A stretch of 64,000 nt of DNA from positions 2,085,501-2,149,500 of the forward strand of contig NZ_CP033334.1 of assembly GCF_013170705.1 (NCBI RefSeq). Direction: 5' to 3'. The first letter of the stretch is position 1. Every line of letters starts with the position of its first letter. The stretch comes from Mesorhizobium loti (GTDB lineage: Bacteria > Pseudomonadota > Alphaproteobacteria > Rhizobiales > Rhizobiaceae). Below the pieces are notes generated by a model. It was not told the origin of the DNA, did not search any database, and was given only the letters and a program-made list of their open reading frames with translations. Position numbers and translations under genes: made by a program. This document shows, piece by piece, positions 48,810 to 56,430 of the stretch.

Positions 48810-49474
48810 CCTTCTGGCTGACAGGTCAGTTCGAGCTTGGTGGCAAAGATCTTGCTCATGTCGGTGCCTGTCGGGTCGTTGAAGAAGGCATCCGTCAGGG
48901 TCTTCTGGTTTTCCTTGATGGCCTCATCCGGATCCGGACGGATCACCTTGCTGGTGCAATTCGACGGCAGGCCTTCGACCGTGATGTTGGAATCCTCGGT
49001 GAAGTCGATCGCCGTGTAGAAAGTCGGATCATAGACGCCGATGTCGATCGTGCCGGTCAGCTTGATCGGCTCCTTGGGTTCGGACTCGAACAGGATGATC
49101 AGCTGATCGTTGTCGAAATTGGCCATCAGGTGTGGCGGCGGCACCATCGTCACGTCCTTGCCGTTCTGCGTGACGAGCTGGAAGTAGTTGAATTCGGCCA
49201 AAGAGGCATGAACGGTGTCGGCGACATCCTTCAGCTCCTTGTCGTCAAGCTTCAGGTCCGAGTTCTTGTCGAACTCCATCATGACAGTACTCGAAAACAG
49301 GTCGTCGAAGCGCCAGAGATGGCGCAGTGCTTTCACGCTTTGGTGATCCGGGGACAGGATCACGTCGAGGCGTGCCTCGGCGAAGACATGCGGATGCACG
49401 TAAGCCGGTCCCGTGGCGGCAAAGGTCGCCACCAAGGCCGAAGCCAGTGTGATTGCGTGCCGCTTGAGATGCAT
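48806..49474 (-). CDS. DUF1007 periplasmic protein linked to NicO
   Basis: A 222-residue protein with a signal peptide (MHLKRHAITLASALVATFAA). HPHVFAEARLDV starts the mature part and is the family mark; the body is beta rich (SVKALRHLWRFDDLFSS, MVPPPHLMANFDNDQLI, TGTIDIGVYDP). DUF1007 genes are repeatedly found with NicO transporters and are thought to bind metal in the periplasm. The frame extends upstream through a repeat, but the ATG at 49474 is right before the signal peptide. Confidence 0.88.
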   Translation of the reverse strand: MHLKRHAITLASALVATFAATGPAYVHPHVFAEARLDVILSPDHQSVKALRHLWRFDDLFSSTVMMEFDKNSDLKLDDKELKDVADTVHASLAEFNYFQLVTQNGKDVTMVPPPHLMANFDNDQLIILFESEPKEPIKLTGTIDIGVYDPTFYTAIDFTEDSNITVEGLPSNCTSKVIRPDPDEAIKENQKTLTDAFFNDPTGTDMSKIFATKLELTCQPEG

Positions 49475-49549
49475 TCCCGGTCGCGATTCCCTTGGCTTTG
49501 GAGAGGAACCGAAGGTCACCAGAAAGGGGGCGAAATTGGGACCGCCAGT

Positions 49550-49648
49550 GCGTGTCACCCAAAAGTGCGCAGCGGCTCTGGGGCGACGACACCCGCCAAG
49601 CTCAAAGCGTGTCGCCCAAAGGTGCGCGGCGGTCTTGAGGTAACGACA
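49550..49648. repeat. Two imperfect 42-bp direct repeats (REP-like)
   Basis: The unit GCGTGTCRCCCAAARGTGCG continues for 42 bases at 49550-49591 and again at 49607-49648, with about nine to ten differences. From memory, the GTGTCGCCCAAAAGTG signature is a dispersed intergenic repeat in Mesorhizobium. It lies between the LysR gene and the DUF1007 gene and creates a false N-terminal extension in the latter. Confidence 0.65.
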
Positions 49649-49674
49649 GGCACGCAGCGAGAATTCGAGGCCGC

Positions 49675-50574
49675 TCACGCGATCTCACGCGTCCTGAACC
49701 ACTGCACCAGGAAGTCGACGAAAACGCGGACCTTGGCCGGCAGATAGCGGCGGTGCGGGTAGACGGCGAAGATGCCGCCGCCCGACAGGATTCGGTCATC
49801 GAGCACCGTCACCAGCTGGCCGCTCTTGAGATCGGGAGCGGCGATGAAATCCGGCAGGACGCAGAAGCCAAGTCCGGAAATGGCGGCGGCCCGCGCCGCC
49901 ATCGGGCTGTTGACTTCGATCGGGCCCGACACCGCGACGCTCAGCTGATCGTTGTTGTCGCCCTTGAACGGCCAGTTGTTCAGCCCGCGGCCGTTGGTGT
50001 CGACGATGCAGGGCATGTGGCCGAGATCCTGGGGCCGCGTCGGCATGCCATGCTTGGCGATCAGTTCGGGAGAGGCGCAGAGTTTTATCGAAAATGGCGC
50101 CAGCCGCCTGGCGATCAGCGACGAATTCTCCAGGCGCGAGATGCGCACCGCGAGGTCGAAGCCCTCCTCGACCAGGTCGACGAAGCGGTCGTCGAGCTGG
50201 ATGTCGAGCACGATGTCGGGGTGCTGCTTGGCGAAGTCGATCAGCGACTGGCCGATCGGCGCGTCGGCGAAAGTGCGCGGCGCCGACACTTTGATCCTGC
50301 CGCGCACGTCGCCGGAGGATTCGCGCACGGCGTCCGCCAGGCTGTCGACCTCGCGCACGATCTCCGAGGCACGCCGGTAGTAGGTATGGCCGGCCTCGGT
50401 CATCGAGAACTGGCGCGTGGTGCGGTTGAGAAGCAGCGCGCCGAGCTCGTCTTCCAGTTCGCGCACATATTTCGACAGCAACGCCTTGGAGCGGCCGATC
50501 TTGCGCGCCGCCGCCGAAAAGCCCTCGGCCTCGACGACGTCGATGAAGGCGCGCATGCGGGTCAGTGTGTCCAT
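49675..50574 (-). CDS. LysR family transcriptional regulator
   Basis: A 299-residue regulator with the N-terminal winged helix-turn-helix (FIDVVEAEGFSAAARKIGRS; LSKYVRELEDELGALL) and the C-terminal effector domain (about 90-295). It sits directly after the amidase gene on the same strand (3 bases) and may regulate it, although LysR genes are more often divergent from targets. Effector unknown. Confidence 0.92.
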   Translation of the reverse strand: MDTLTRMRAFIDVVEAEGFSAAARKIGRSKALLSKYVRELEDELGALLLNRTTRQFSMTEAGHTYYRRASEIVREVDSLADAVRESSGDVRGRIKVSAPRTFADAPIGQSLIDFAKQHPDIVLDIQLDDRFVDLVEEGFDLAVRISRLENSSLIARRLAPFSIKLCASPELIAKHGMPTRPQDLGHMPCIVDTNGRGLNNWPFKGDNNDQLSVAVSGPIEVNSPMAARAAAISGLGFCVLPDFIAAPDLKSGQLVTVLDDRILSGGGIFAVYPHRRYLPAKVRVFVDFLVQWFRTREIA

Positions 50575-50577
50575 GGT

Positions 50578-51774
50578 TCAGGCCCTCTTGGCTGCGTCGA
50601 GTAGTTTTCGGCCGAGCCGTATCAGGGCAACGTCGCTGCCGGAAGGGCCAAGGAGCGACAGGCCGAACGGTGCGCCGGCGACAGAGCCGATGGGCAAGGT
50701 GATTTGCGGGAAGCCGGAAAGGCCGGCGAGACACAGAAGATGCAGGGCTCGCTCGCGATAGGCCTGGAACTGCTCCGGCGTCGAGTCGATATAGGGTGCC
50801 GGGCCCGGCACCGTCGGCAGGATGAGGAAGCCGTCCTTGCCGAGCAGGGCGCCCAGTTCGCCGCGAAAGGTCAGCCGGCGCACCTTCTCGGCTTGCGCTG
50901 TCCGGTCATCGACGGCACGGCCAAAGCCAAAACGCTCCTCGACGCCGGGGCCAAGGTCGCGCTCGCCGCTGGTGATCCATTCGCCATGCACGCCCCAGGC
51001 TTCCTTGGCCTGCAGCCGGCGAAAGCACCAGTAGAGTTCATCAGGGGAAGAGGAGAAGTACGTCGTCGGCTTCGCCAAGGCACCAAAAACCGCGCCCGCC
51101 AGGGCCTTCATCCTGGCATATTCGGCCAGCGCGGGGCGCGCCACCATCTCGTCGAGCCAGGTGAGCGACAGCGGGCGGTCCAGCGAATGCTGGTGCGGAT
51201 CGCGGCCGAGCAGCAGCTTGCCGACGGTCTCGTAGGTCTCGATGTCGTCGGCGAACCAGCCGAAGGTGTCGAAGCTTGGCGCGAGCTTCATCGTGCCATC
51301 GAGCGAAATGCGGCCATGCGTGGTGCGCAGCCCGATCAGCCCGCAAAAACTCGCCGGCGCGCGGATCGAGCCGCCAGTGTCGGAGCCGGTGGCAATGTCG
51401 GCCAGCCTGCCCGCCACCGCCGATGCCGACCCCGACGAGGAGCCGCCGGTGACGCGATCGGGCGCGGCGGGATTCACCGGAAACGGAAAATGCGCGTTCT
51501 GGCCGAACAGCGCGAAGGCAAGCTCGTCGGTCTGGGTCTTGCCGGCGAAGCGCGCGCCGGCATCGAGAATCGCCTGCACGGCGGGCGCCGTGCGCGAGGC
51601 GGTTTGGCTTTCGGCGAACTTCCGCAAATTGCCACAGCCGGTGCGATAGCCGGCAACGTCGTAGATGTCCTTGACGGCCAGCCGCAGGCCGGCGAGCGGG
51701 CCGATTTCGGCATGGGCCACCGGCATCTGGTGAAGATCGAGGAAGGCGTTGTAGGGGCCGTGCGTGCCTGTCAT
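50578..51774 (-). CDS. Amidase signature family enzyme
   Basis: A 398-residue hydrolase. The Ser-cisSer-Lys triad is visible: lysine in LRLAVKDIYDVAG, and the serines in VTGGSSSGSASAVA and ATGSDTGGSIRAPASFCG. It hydrolyses a carboxamide in the cytosol; the family includes indoleacetamide and general amidases, and specificity cannot be read. Upstream of and cotranscribed with the LysR gene. The C-terminal domain is shorter than in GatA. Confidence 0.9.
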   Translation of the reverse strand: MTGTHGPYNAFLDLHQMPVAHAEIGPLAGLRLAVKDIYDVAGYRTGCGNLRKFAESQTASRTAPAVQAILDAGARFAGKTQTDELAFALFGQNAHFPFPVNPAAPDRVTGGSSSGSASAVAGRLADIATGSDTGGSIRAPASFCGLIGLRTTHGRISLDGTMKLAPSFDTFGWFADDIETYETVGKLLLGRDPHQHSLDRPLSLTWLDEMVARPALAEYARMKALAGAVFGALAKPTTYFSSSPDELYWCFRRLQAKEAWGVHGEWITSGERDLGPGVEERFGFGRAVDDRTAQAEKVRRLTFRGELGALLGKDGFLILPTVPGPAPYIDSTPEQFQAYRERALHLLCLAGLSGFPQITLPIGSVAGAPFGLSLLGPSGSDVALIRLGRKLLDAAKRA

Positions 51775-51906
51775 CGTTCGATATCCGGATACGGTTGCAC
51801 CAACATTGTTCGATGCCAGAAATTTTACAACCTGCGATACGATTTTTATTGATTGTGAAATCCTTCGCCCCTATATCGCGCTTGCCCAAAGTCGCACGTG
51901 CCTGTG

Positions 51907-52314
51907 GGTGTCCGCCGATCCTCGAATGGTGAGGGAAATCGGTAAGGTAACTGGAGCTAACCCCTCCAGTCGGTTTAGCGGCCAACCGCCAGACCGAGGA
52001 CACCTTGAAGCAACGACGGTGCGGGCCTTTCTGGTTCTCTGCCGGTTGTCCAAAGACCGGGGTTACTGAAGAGGCACACCTTCATTGCCGGCAGTGCGGA
52101 ACGGGGTTCTCCCAATCCAAGCCAAGGCAGACAAAGCGAACCGAAGCCGGGCAAGGCTAGGTTCATCGCCGCGAGACGGCGTTTCATGGTTCCGGGGTCT
52201 CCACCGGCTGGTTCCATGGAATTTTCGTCCCGCCTTTGTTTGACCGCGTGTTCGCGAGGCCGACAGCCCGCGTCCGCACCCTTGTGCGCGCCGAAAGGCG
52301 TGATGGAGAATCCG
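51907..52314 (+). promoter_or_regulatory. Structured leader of ornithine decarboxylase (speF-type)
   Basis: A compact four-helix core at 51907-52004 is closed by GGTGTCC/GGACACC. Inside: CCGAT-CCTC with GAGG-GAA-ATCGG; ACTGGAG with CTCCAGT; and CGGT-GCGG with CCGC-ACCG. Downstream are CCGGT/ACCGG (near 52040-52060), CGCCG/CGGCG (near 52170) and CGCC-GAAA-GGCG, which ends 4 bases before the ribosome-binding site. An alphaproteobacterial RNA element named speF is known at this position. Assignment is by location and fold only; a ligand is unknown. Confidence 0.6.
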
Positions 52315-53448
52315 ATGGCTACCCAGCGCATCCTCGACTTCCTCGCCACCCGACGTCCGTCCGGCCCCTGCCTCGTCGTCGACCTCGATGTCGTGCGCGA
52401 TAATTTCCGCGCCTTCGAGAAGGCTCTGCCCGATTCCAAGATCTACTATGCGGTGAAAGCAAACCCGGCGCCGGAAATCCTGCGCCTCCTTGCTGCGATG
52501 GGCTCGTCCTTCGACACCGCTTCCGTTGCCGAAGTCGAGATGGCGATGGACGCGGGTGCGCCCGCGGACCGCATCTCCTTCGGCAACACCATCAAGAAGG
52601 AGCGTGACATCGCACGCGCCTACCAGCTCGGCATCCGCCTGTTCGCGGTCGATTGCGTCGAGGAGGTCGAGAAGATCGCCCGCGTCGCTCCCGGCGCGCG
52701 CGTGTTCTGCCGCGTGCTGACCGACGGCGAAGGCGCCGAGTGGCCGCTGTCGCGCAAGTTCGGCTGCGTGCCTGCCATGGCCGTCGACGTGCTGCGCCAT
52801 GCCAAGGGCCTCGGCCTCGATGCCTATGGCGTGTCGTTCCACGTCGGCTCGCAGCAGACCGACCTGACCGCCTGGGACCGCGCGCTGGCCGACGCCAAGA
52901 AGGTGTTCGCCACGCTCGCCGAGGAAGGTATCGTCTTGAAGATGGTCAATATGGGTGGCGGTTTCCCGACCCGTTACCTCAAGGACGTGCCGGTGGCACA
53001 GGCCTACGGCCAGGCGATCTTCTCGGCGCTGCGCAAGCATTTCGGCAACGCGCTGCCCGAGACCATCATCGAGCCGGGTCGCGGCATGGTCGGCAATGCC
53101 GGTGTCATCAAGTCGGAAGTCGTGCTGATCTCCAAGAAGGCGGACAACGACAATGTGCGCTGGGTGTTCCTCGACATCGGCAAGTTCGGCGGCCTCGCCG
53201 AGACGATGGACGAGGCGATCCGCTATCCCCTCGTCACCCGCCATGACGGCTCGGAGACCGCGCCTTGCGTGCTCGCCGGCCCGACCTGCGATTCGGCCGA
53301 CGTGATGTACGAGAAGACACCGTATCCGCTGCCCCTGTCGCTGACCATCGGCGACGAGGTGCTGATCGAAGGCACCGGCGCCTACACGACCACCTACTCG
53401 GCGGTCGCGTTCAACGGCTTCGAGCCTCTCCGATCCTACGTGATCTGA
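52315..53448 (+). CDS. Ornithine decarboxylase (alanine racemase fold)
   Basis: A 377-residue PLP enzyme that converts ornithine to putrescine, the precursor of homospermidine. YYAVKANPAPEIL carries the Schiff-base lysine; HVGSQQTD, EPGRGMVG and GPTCDSADVM with the dimer-interface cysteine are the other conserved blocks. This fold III type resembles eukaryotic and alpha-rhizobial ODC, not the E. coli SpeC type. GGAG six bases upstream favours the ATG at 52315 over one at 52303. The long leader before it and the inverted repeat after it suggest post-transcriptional control. Confidence 0.95.
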   Translation: MATQRILDFLATRRPSGPCLVVDLDVVRDNFRAFEKALPDSKIYYAVKANPAPEILRLLAAMGSSFDTASVAEVEMAMDAGAPADRISFGNTIKKERDIARAYQLGIRLFAVDCVEEVEKIARVAPGARVFCRVLTDGEGAEWPLSRKFGCVPAMAVDVLRHAKGLGLDAYGVSFHVGSQQTDLTAWDRALADAKKVFATLAEEGIVLKMVNMGGGFPTRYLKDVPVAQAYGQAIFSALRKHFGNALPETIIEPGRGMVGNAGVIKSEVVLISKKADNDNVRWVFLDIGKFGGLAETMDEAIRYPLVTRHDGSETAPCVLAGPTCDSADVMYEKTPYPLPLSLTIGDEVLIEGTGAYTTTYSAVAFNGFEPLRSYVI

Positions 53449-53526
53449 CGGCGCTCTCTCAGCGCATTTTCGAACGGCGAACCGGACACAACTTCGCCTG
53501 AAAGTGCGCTGAGAGGCGGTCAGATC
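53442..53526. repeat. Long imperfect inverted repeat after the ODC gene
   Basis: GATCTGAC-GGCGCTCTCTCAGCGCA near the ODC stop codon mirrors TGCGCTGAGAG-GC-GGTCAGATC at the far end, with a nested GGCGAA/TTCGCC stem inside. It spans the stop codon and 78 bases downstream. It may act as a terminator or stabiliser of the ODC mRNA before the GNAT gene; there is no T run. Confidence 0.7.
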
Positions 53527-53600
53527 ATCCCAGGTGGTCGCCTGTCGTCCACCCGGGTCTCGCTTGTGGAACAGATCTCCGCTCGTGAAGGATTGCGGAA

Positions 53601-54170
53601 ATGGAAATGTCAGTTGAAATCGTAGCTCATGCGCCGGCCTTCTCCATGGTCGCCGAAACCGCCGCCGACATGGCTGTGCGCGAAGCCTTGCTCGATCGTG
53701 CCATGGGGCCGAAGCGCAAGACCAAATCGTCGGAGAAGCTGCGGCGTGGCCGCCGGCCCTCGGAAGGCCTGGCCTTCGTCGCGCGCGATGCGTCGGGCGA
53801 CGTGGTCGGCACGGTGCGGCTGTGGGATGTCACGCTGGGCGAGGGCGGTCCGGCAGCGCTGCTGCTTGGCCCGCTCGCGGTCGATCCGTCGCTCAAGAAT
53901 GCAGGCATAGGCTCGGCGCTGATGCGTCATGCCGTGGCCGAAGCGGCGCGTCTCGGTCACGCGGCGATCCTGCTGGTTGGCGATGCGCCCTACTATGGAC
54001 GTTTCGGCTTCTCGGCCGAAAGGACCGGTTCGCTCGCGATGCCGGGACCTTATGAGCGGCACCGCCTGCTGGCGCTGGAGCTGGTGGACGGCGCGCTCGA
54101 CGGCGCGCACGGGACGCTGAAGGCTTCCGGCCGCAAGCTGAAGGCGTCGGCCCCGACAATGGCGGCCTGA
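53601..54170 (+). CDS. GNAT N-acetyltransferase after ornithine decarboxylase
   Basis: A 189-residue acetyltransferase. LAFVARDASGDVVGTVRLWDV starts the core; LGPLAVDPSLKNAGIGSALM is the acetyl-CoA loop with the Q/RxxGxG/A-like pattern in NAGIGSALM, and VGDAPYYGRFGFSAE follows. It sits 150 bases after the ODC gene on the same strand; the pairing, recalled as common in rhizobia, hints at a polyamine or ornithine-related substrate, but this is inference. Terminator downstream. Confidence 0.87.
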   Translation: MEMSVEIVAHAPAFSMVAETAADMAVREALLDRAMGPKRKTKSSEKLRRGRRPSEGLAFVARDASGDVVGTVRLWDVTLGEGGPAALLLGPLAVDPSLKNAGIGSALMRHAVAEAARLGHAAILLVGDAPYYGRFGFSAERTGSLAMPGPYERHRLLALELVDGALDGAHGTLKASGRKLKASAPTMAA

Positions 54171-54192
54171 GCGCCAAGTCCGCTCAAAACAG

Positions 54193-54220
54193 AACGCCGC
54201 CCGAAAAGGCGGCGTTTTTT
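54193..54220 (+). terminator. Terminator after the GNAT gene
   Basis: AACGCCGCC (54193-54201) pairs with GGCGGCGTT (54208-54216) over a CGAAAA loop, with a T run. Confidence 0.9.
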
Positions 54221-54256
54221 CGTGGGCCATGAGCCCGTCGCGGCAATGGAGTCGGC

Positions 54257-54541
54257 TCAGCCGATCAACTGGCTGAGCGCCATGGCGACGGTCATGTCGC
54301 CTTCGACTTTGATCTTGCCGGTCATGAACGCCATGGTTGGGTTCAGATCGCCAGCGATCAGCGAGTCGAGATCGTCGAGCGAGAGCTTGATGGTGCAGTC
54401 GGTCGGGGCATCGGTGTTCGAGACGGTCGCGCCGTCGATGACGATGACGCCGTCGCTGCCGGTGTCGAATTTCACGGAACGATCGAATCCGCTGCTGGCC
54501 ACGCGCGACTTGATCTTCTCGGCAATCTCCTGAACGCTCAC
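54257..54541 (-). CDS. SCP2 sterol-carrier-domain protein
   Basis: A 94-residue protein with the SCP2 fold (KFDTGSDGVIVIDGA, CTIKLSLDDLDSLIAGDLNP, TGKIKVEGDMTVAMAL). SCP2 domains bind hydrophobic ligands such as fatty acyl chains. The proposed GTG at 54541 has AGGAG six bases upstream; the longer frame upstream of it has no RBS. Single minus-strand gene between the ODC unit and the flagellar genes. Confidence 0.85.
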   Translation of the reverse strand: MSVQEIAEKIKSRVASSGFDRSVKFDTGSDGVIVIDGATVSNTDAPTDCTIKLSLDDLDSLIAGDLNPTMAFMTGKIKVEGDMTVAMALSQLIG

Positions 54542-54735
54542 GCTGTTCTCCTGTCTGGTTGCATCTGTCGCGCAGGGCATTTCGGTCCGGCTGGAGCCCA
54601 CGCAGCACTTCGCGATCATGGTCGCAGGCGCATATAGCTTTGGATTGACGTTTACGTCAACGCGAATTGCGGAGACTGGTTCCTATCGCCGCACCGGGCG
54701 AGGTGCCGGGACCAGCCATGCCCGGCCAGTGCCGC

Positions 54736-55257
54736 TCAGTGCGCGCTGACCGGCTTGGCCGCCTCGGGCGCCGTGGTGCCGGCATCCTGCCGGCGGCGCA
54801 GCCAGTTGTCGCGGATCTCGTCCTTGCTCAGGAAATTGACCTGGTCGATCAGAACTTCATGCACGAGGGTTGCGCCGACGCGGGCGTTGACGGTGTCGCG
54901 GATCGCGGCGCGGAAGGTGTCGAGGTCGATTGGCTGCTTCTTGCCGAAGTCGATCTGGGGGTGTGCGTAGAGATAGCTGTAGACCTGGTCGGTGATCAGC
55001 GCCTCGGCCGGAATCGACAGTTTCTTTATCTGCTCCGGCTCGACGGTGTAGACGAGCTTGGCCAGGAAGTAGCCGTCGATCCTGGAATCGTGGATCAGCG
55101 GCACCGAAATGACGTCGGTCTTGACGTAATCCAGCCCGCCCAGCATCGGCTTGGGTTTCTCGCCGACGCCGCGGTCGCCGGCGGCCTGGAACGAATAGAA
55201 GACCGCGCCGAGCGTGGCGGCGCAGACCCAGACCGCGATGGCGATGACCTTTATCAT
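54736..55257 (-). CDS. Single-span membrane protein in flagellar cluster, FliL-like topology
   Basis: A 173-residue protein with an N-terminal transmembrane segment (residues 3-20) and a soluble periplasmic-type body. It includes VPLIHDSRIDGYFLAKLVYTVE and FRAAIRDTVNARVG, reminiscent of FliL-type stator-associated proteins, but similarity is weak and no family is claimed. It is 30 bases after the FlgN-like gene and likely cotranscribed with it and cheL/flgJ, so a flagellar or motility role is inferred. Confidence 0.75.
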   Translation of the reverse strand: MIKVIAIAVWVCAATLGAVFYSFQAAGDRGVGEKPKPMLGGLDYVKTDVISVPLIHDSRIDGYFLAKLVYTVEPEQIKKLSIPAEALITDQVYSYLYAHPQIDFGKKQPIDLDTFRAAIRDTVNARVGATLVHEVLIDQVNFLSKDEIRDNWLRRRQDAGTTAPEAAKPVSAH

Positions 55258-55286
55258 TCGGAATTCGAGCCCGGCATGACCGCGCT

Positions 55287-55712
55287 CTAGCCTTTCAGCC
55301 GGCCGAACTCGCCGGCGGAGTAGGTGCCGTCGGTTTCGGCGCGCTGTATGGCACTGCGCAACAGGTTGGCGACCTCGTTGACGGCGCTCAGATGCGCCAG
55401 GATCGCCGCCTCGTTCTTCACCAGTTTTTGGCGCAGCCGGGTCAGGCCCTCGCGGTGCTGTTCGAGGAACTCGGCTTCGCTGCCGCCCTTCATGGCGCGG
55501 GTCAGCTCGTAGAGATAGCGGCTCTTGCGGGCGTTAGAGGCCTTGAGGTCATAACCGGTATCCCTGCGGATGCCGGCGGTCTCTTCCTCGACCACCTCCT
55601 CGATGCGGCCAATGATGGCGGCAAGGTTTCCAGGCCGCGCGAACGGGATCGGAGCCTCCGGCGCGGTCGTGCGCGCTGGCAGGTTGGCGGTGAATTCGGA
55701 AGAGTCGGCCAT
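55287..55712 (-). CDS. FlgN-like flagellar chaperone candidate
   Basis: A 141-residue, mainly helical protein (IIGRIEEVVEEETAGI, EAEFLEQHREGLTRLRQKLVKN, ILAHLSAVNEVANLLRSAIQRA). Size, helix pattern and position next to cheL/flgJ suggest an FlgN-type export chaperone for hook-filament junction proteins. Sequence-level proof is lacking. Adjacent genes are 13 bases upstream and 29 downstream on the same strand. Confidence 0.7.
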   Translation of the reverse strand: MADSSEFTANLPARTTAPEAPIPFARPGNLAAIIGRIEEVVEEETAGIRRDTGYDLKASNARKSRYLYELTRAMKGGSEAEFLEQHREGLTRLRQKLVKNEAAILAHLSAVNEVANLLRSAIQRAETDGTYSAGEFGRLKG

Positions 55713-55725
55713 GGCGTTTCCCAGT

Positions 55726-56295
55726 CTAGATCTTGGTGTCTGTTTTTATGGTTGTCTCGTCGCCGGTCATCGACCTGGCGGCCTTGCGCTGCAATTCCTG
55801 GACGAGCGAGGTGGACAGACGGGTTTGCTGATCGATCTCGGCCTTTTCCGGTCCATTTGAAACCGGCCCGATCGGCACCTTGCGCTTGCCGTCTAGATAG
55901 TGGTCGGCGAGCAGCGACTTGGCGATGCCGATGCCGCCGCGCTCGGCCATGACGTCGGCGACGCGCTCGGCCAGCTGCGATTTCCACATGTCGCCGGCAA
56001 GACCCGCGCCGTAGACGCCTTCGGTGTCCTTGGGCAGCATGTTCTGGATGAAGGTTTGCAGGACCATCGCCTCGAACTTCTTGAATTTCTTGGCCGGATC
56101 GGTTCCGGCCGCATGTTCGGCGGTGGCGCGCGACAGGATGGAGCCGGCATCGACCGACGCGGCGGTGTCGACCGAGAACGTGCCGGCAGCGCCGCCCGCA
56201 CGCTTCGTCAGCGCGGCACGGGCAGCCTCGATGTCCGCTGGCTCCGCGGCTCGGGCGACATCCATAACGATGTCGCTGGGTGGAGAAATCGCCAA
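55726..56295 (-). CDS. cheL: Rod-binding protein CheL/FlgJ (N-terminal type)
   Basis: A roughly 190-residue protein resembling the FlgJ N-terminal rod-binding domain without the muramidase part, as in Caulobacter CheL. FKKFEAMVLQTFIQNMLPKD and GLAGDMWKSQLAERVADVMAE are the conserved rod-binding blocks. It helps assemble the flagellar rod in the periplasm. Homologues usually start near AISPPSDIV, so a TTG at 56295 is preferred; an ATG at 56334 gives 13 extra residues. It is separated from fliR and the fliJ-like gene by the lipid module. Confidence 0.85.
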   Translation of the reverse strand: MAISPPSDIVMDVARAAEPADIEAARAALTKRAGGAAGTFSVDTAASVDAGSILSRATAEHAAGTDPAKKFKKFEAMVLQTFIQNMLPKDTEGVYGAGLAGDMWKSQLAERVADVMAERGGIGIAKSLLADHYLDGKRKVPIGPVSNGPEKAEIDQQTRLSTSLVQELQRKAARSMTGDETTIKTDTKI

Positions 56296-56385
56296 GAAGG
56301 TCCGCCTTTTGCCAGGTTTCCTTAGCCAGACCATGCCTCAACAAGCTTGTGGCAGGCTTGCCGGTTCGAATTTGAGTGGGGCGCG

Positions 56386-56411
56386 GAAACTTGCCTCCAC
56401 ACCGATCCGTA
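56386..56411 (+). promoter_or_regulatory. ECF-type promoter motif, copy 1 (DUF1295 unit)
   Basis: GAAACT followed 16 bases later by CGTA (GAAAC 56386-56390, CGTA 56408-56411, 17 bases between). The same pair occurs before three other transcription units of the lipid module. It would start transcription about 10 bases before the ATG at 56431, so that start may be leaderless or lie slightly later. Confidence 0.6.
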
Positions 56412-56430
56412 CCTCACGCAACAGATCGCG

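Noticed and set aside
49475..49678. N-terminal extension of the DUF1007 frame.
   Set aside because: The added residues are translated from the 42-bp repeats; the signal peptide starts at 49474.
51764..52069. A 101-codon plus-strand frame upstream of ornithine decarboxylase.
   Set aside because: Codon use is unlike neighbours and most of it overlaps the structured leader; only the inner 47 codons were kept as a low-interest finding.
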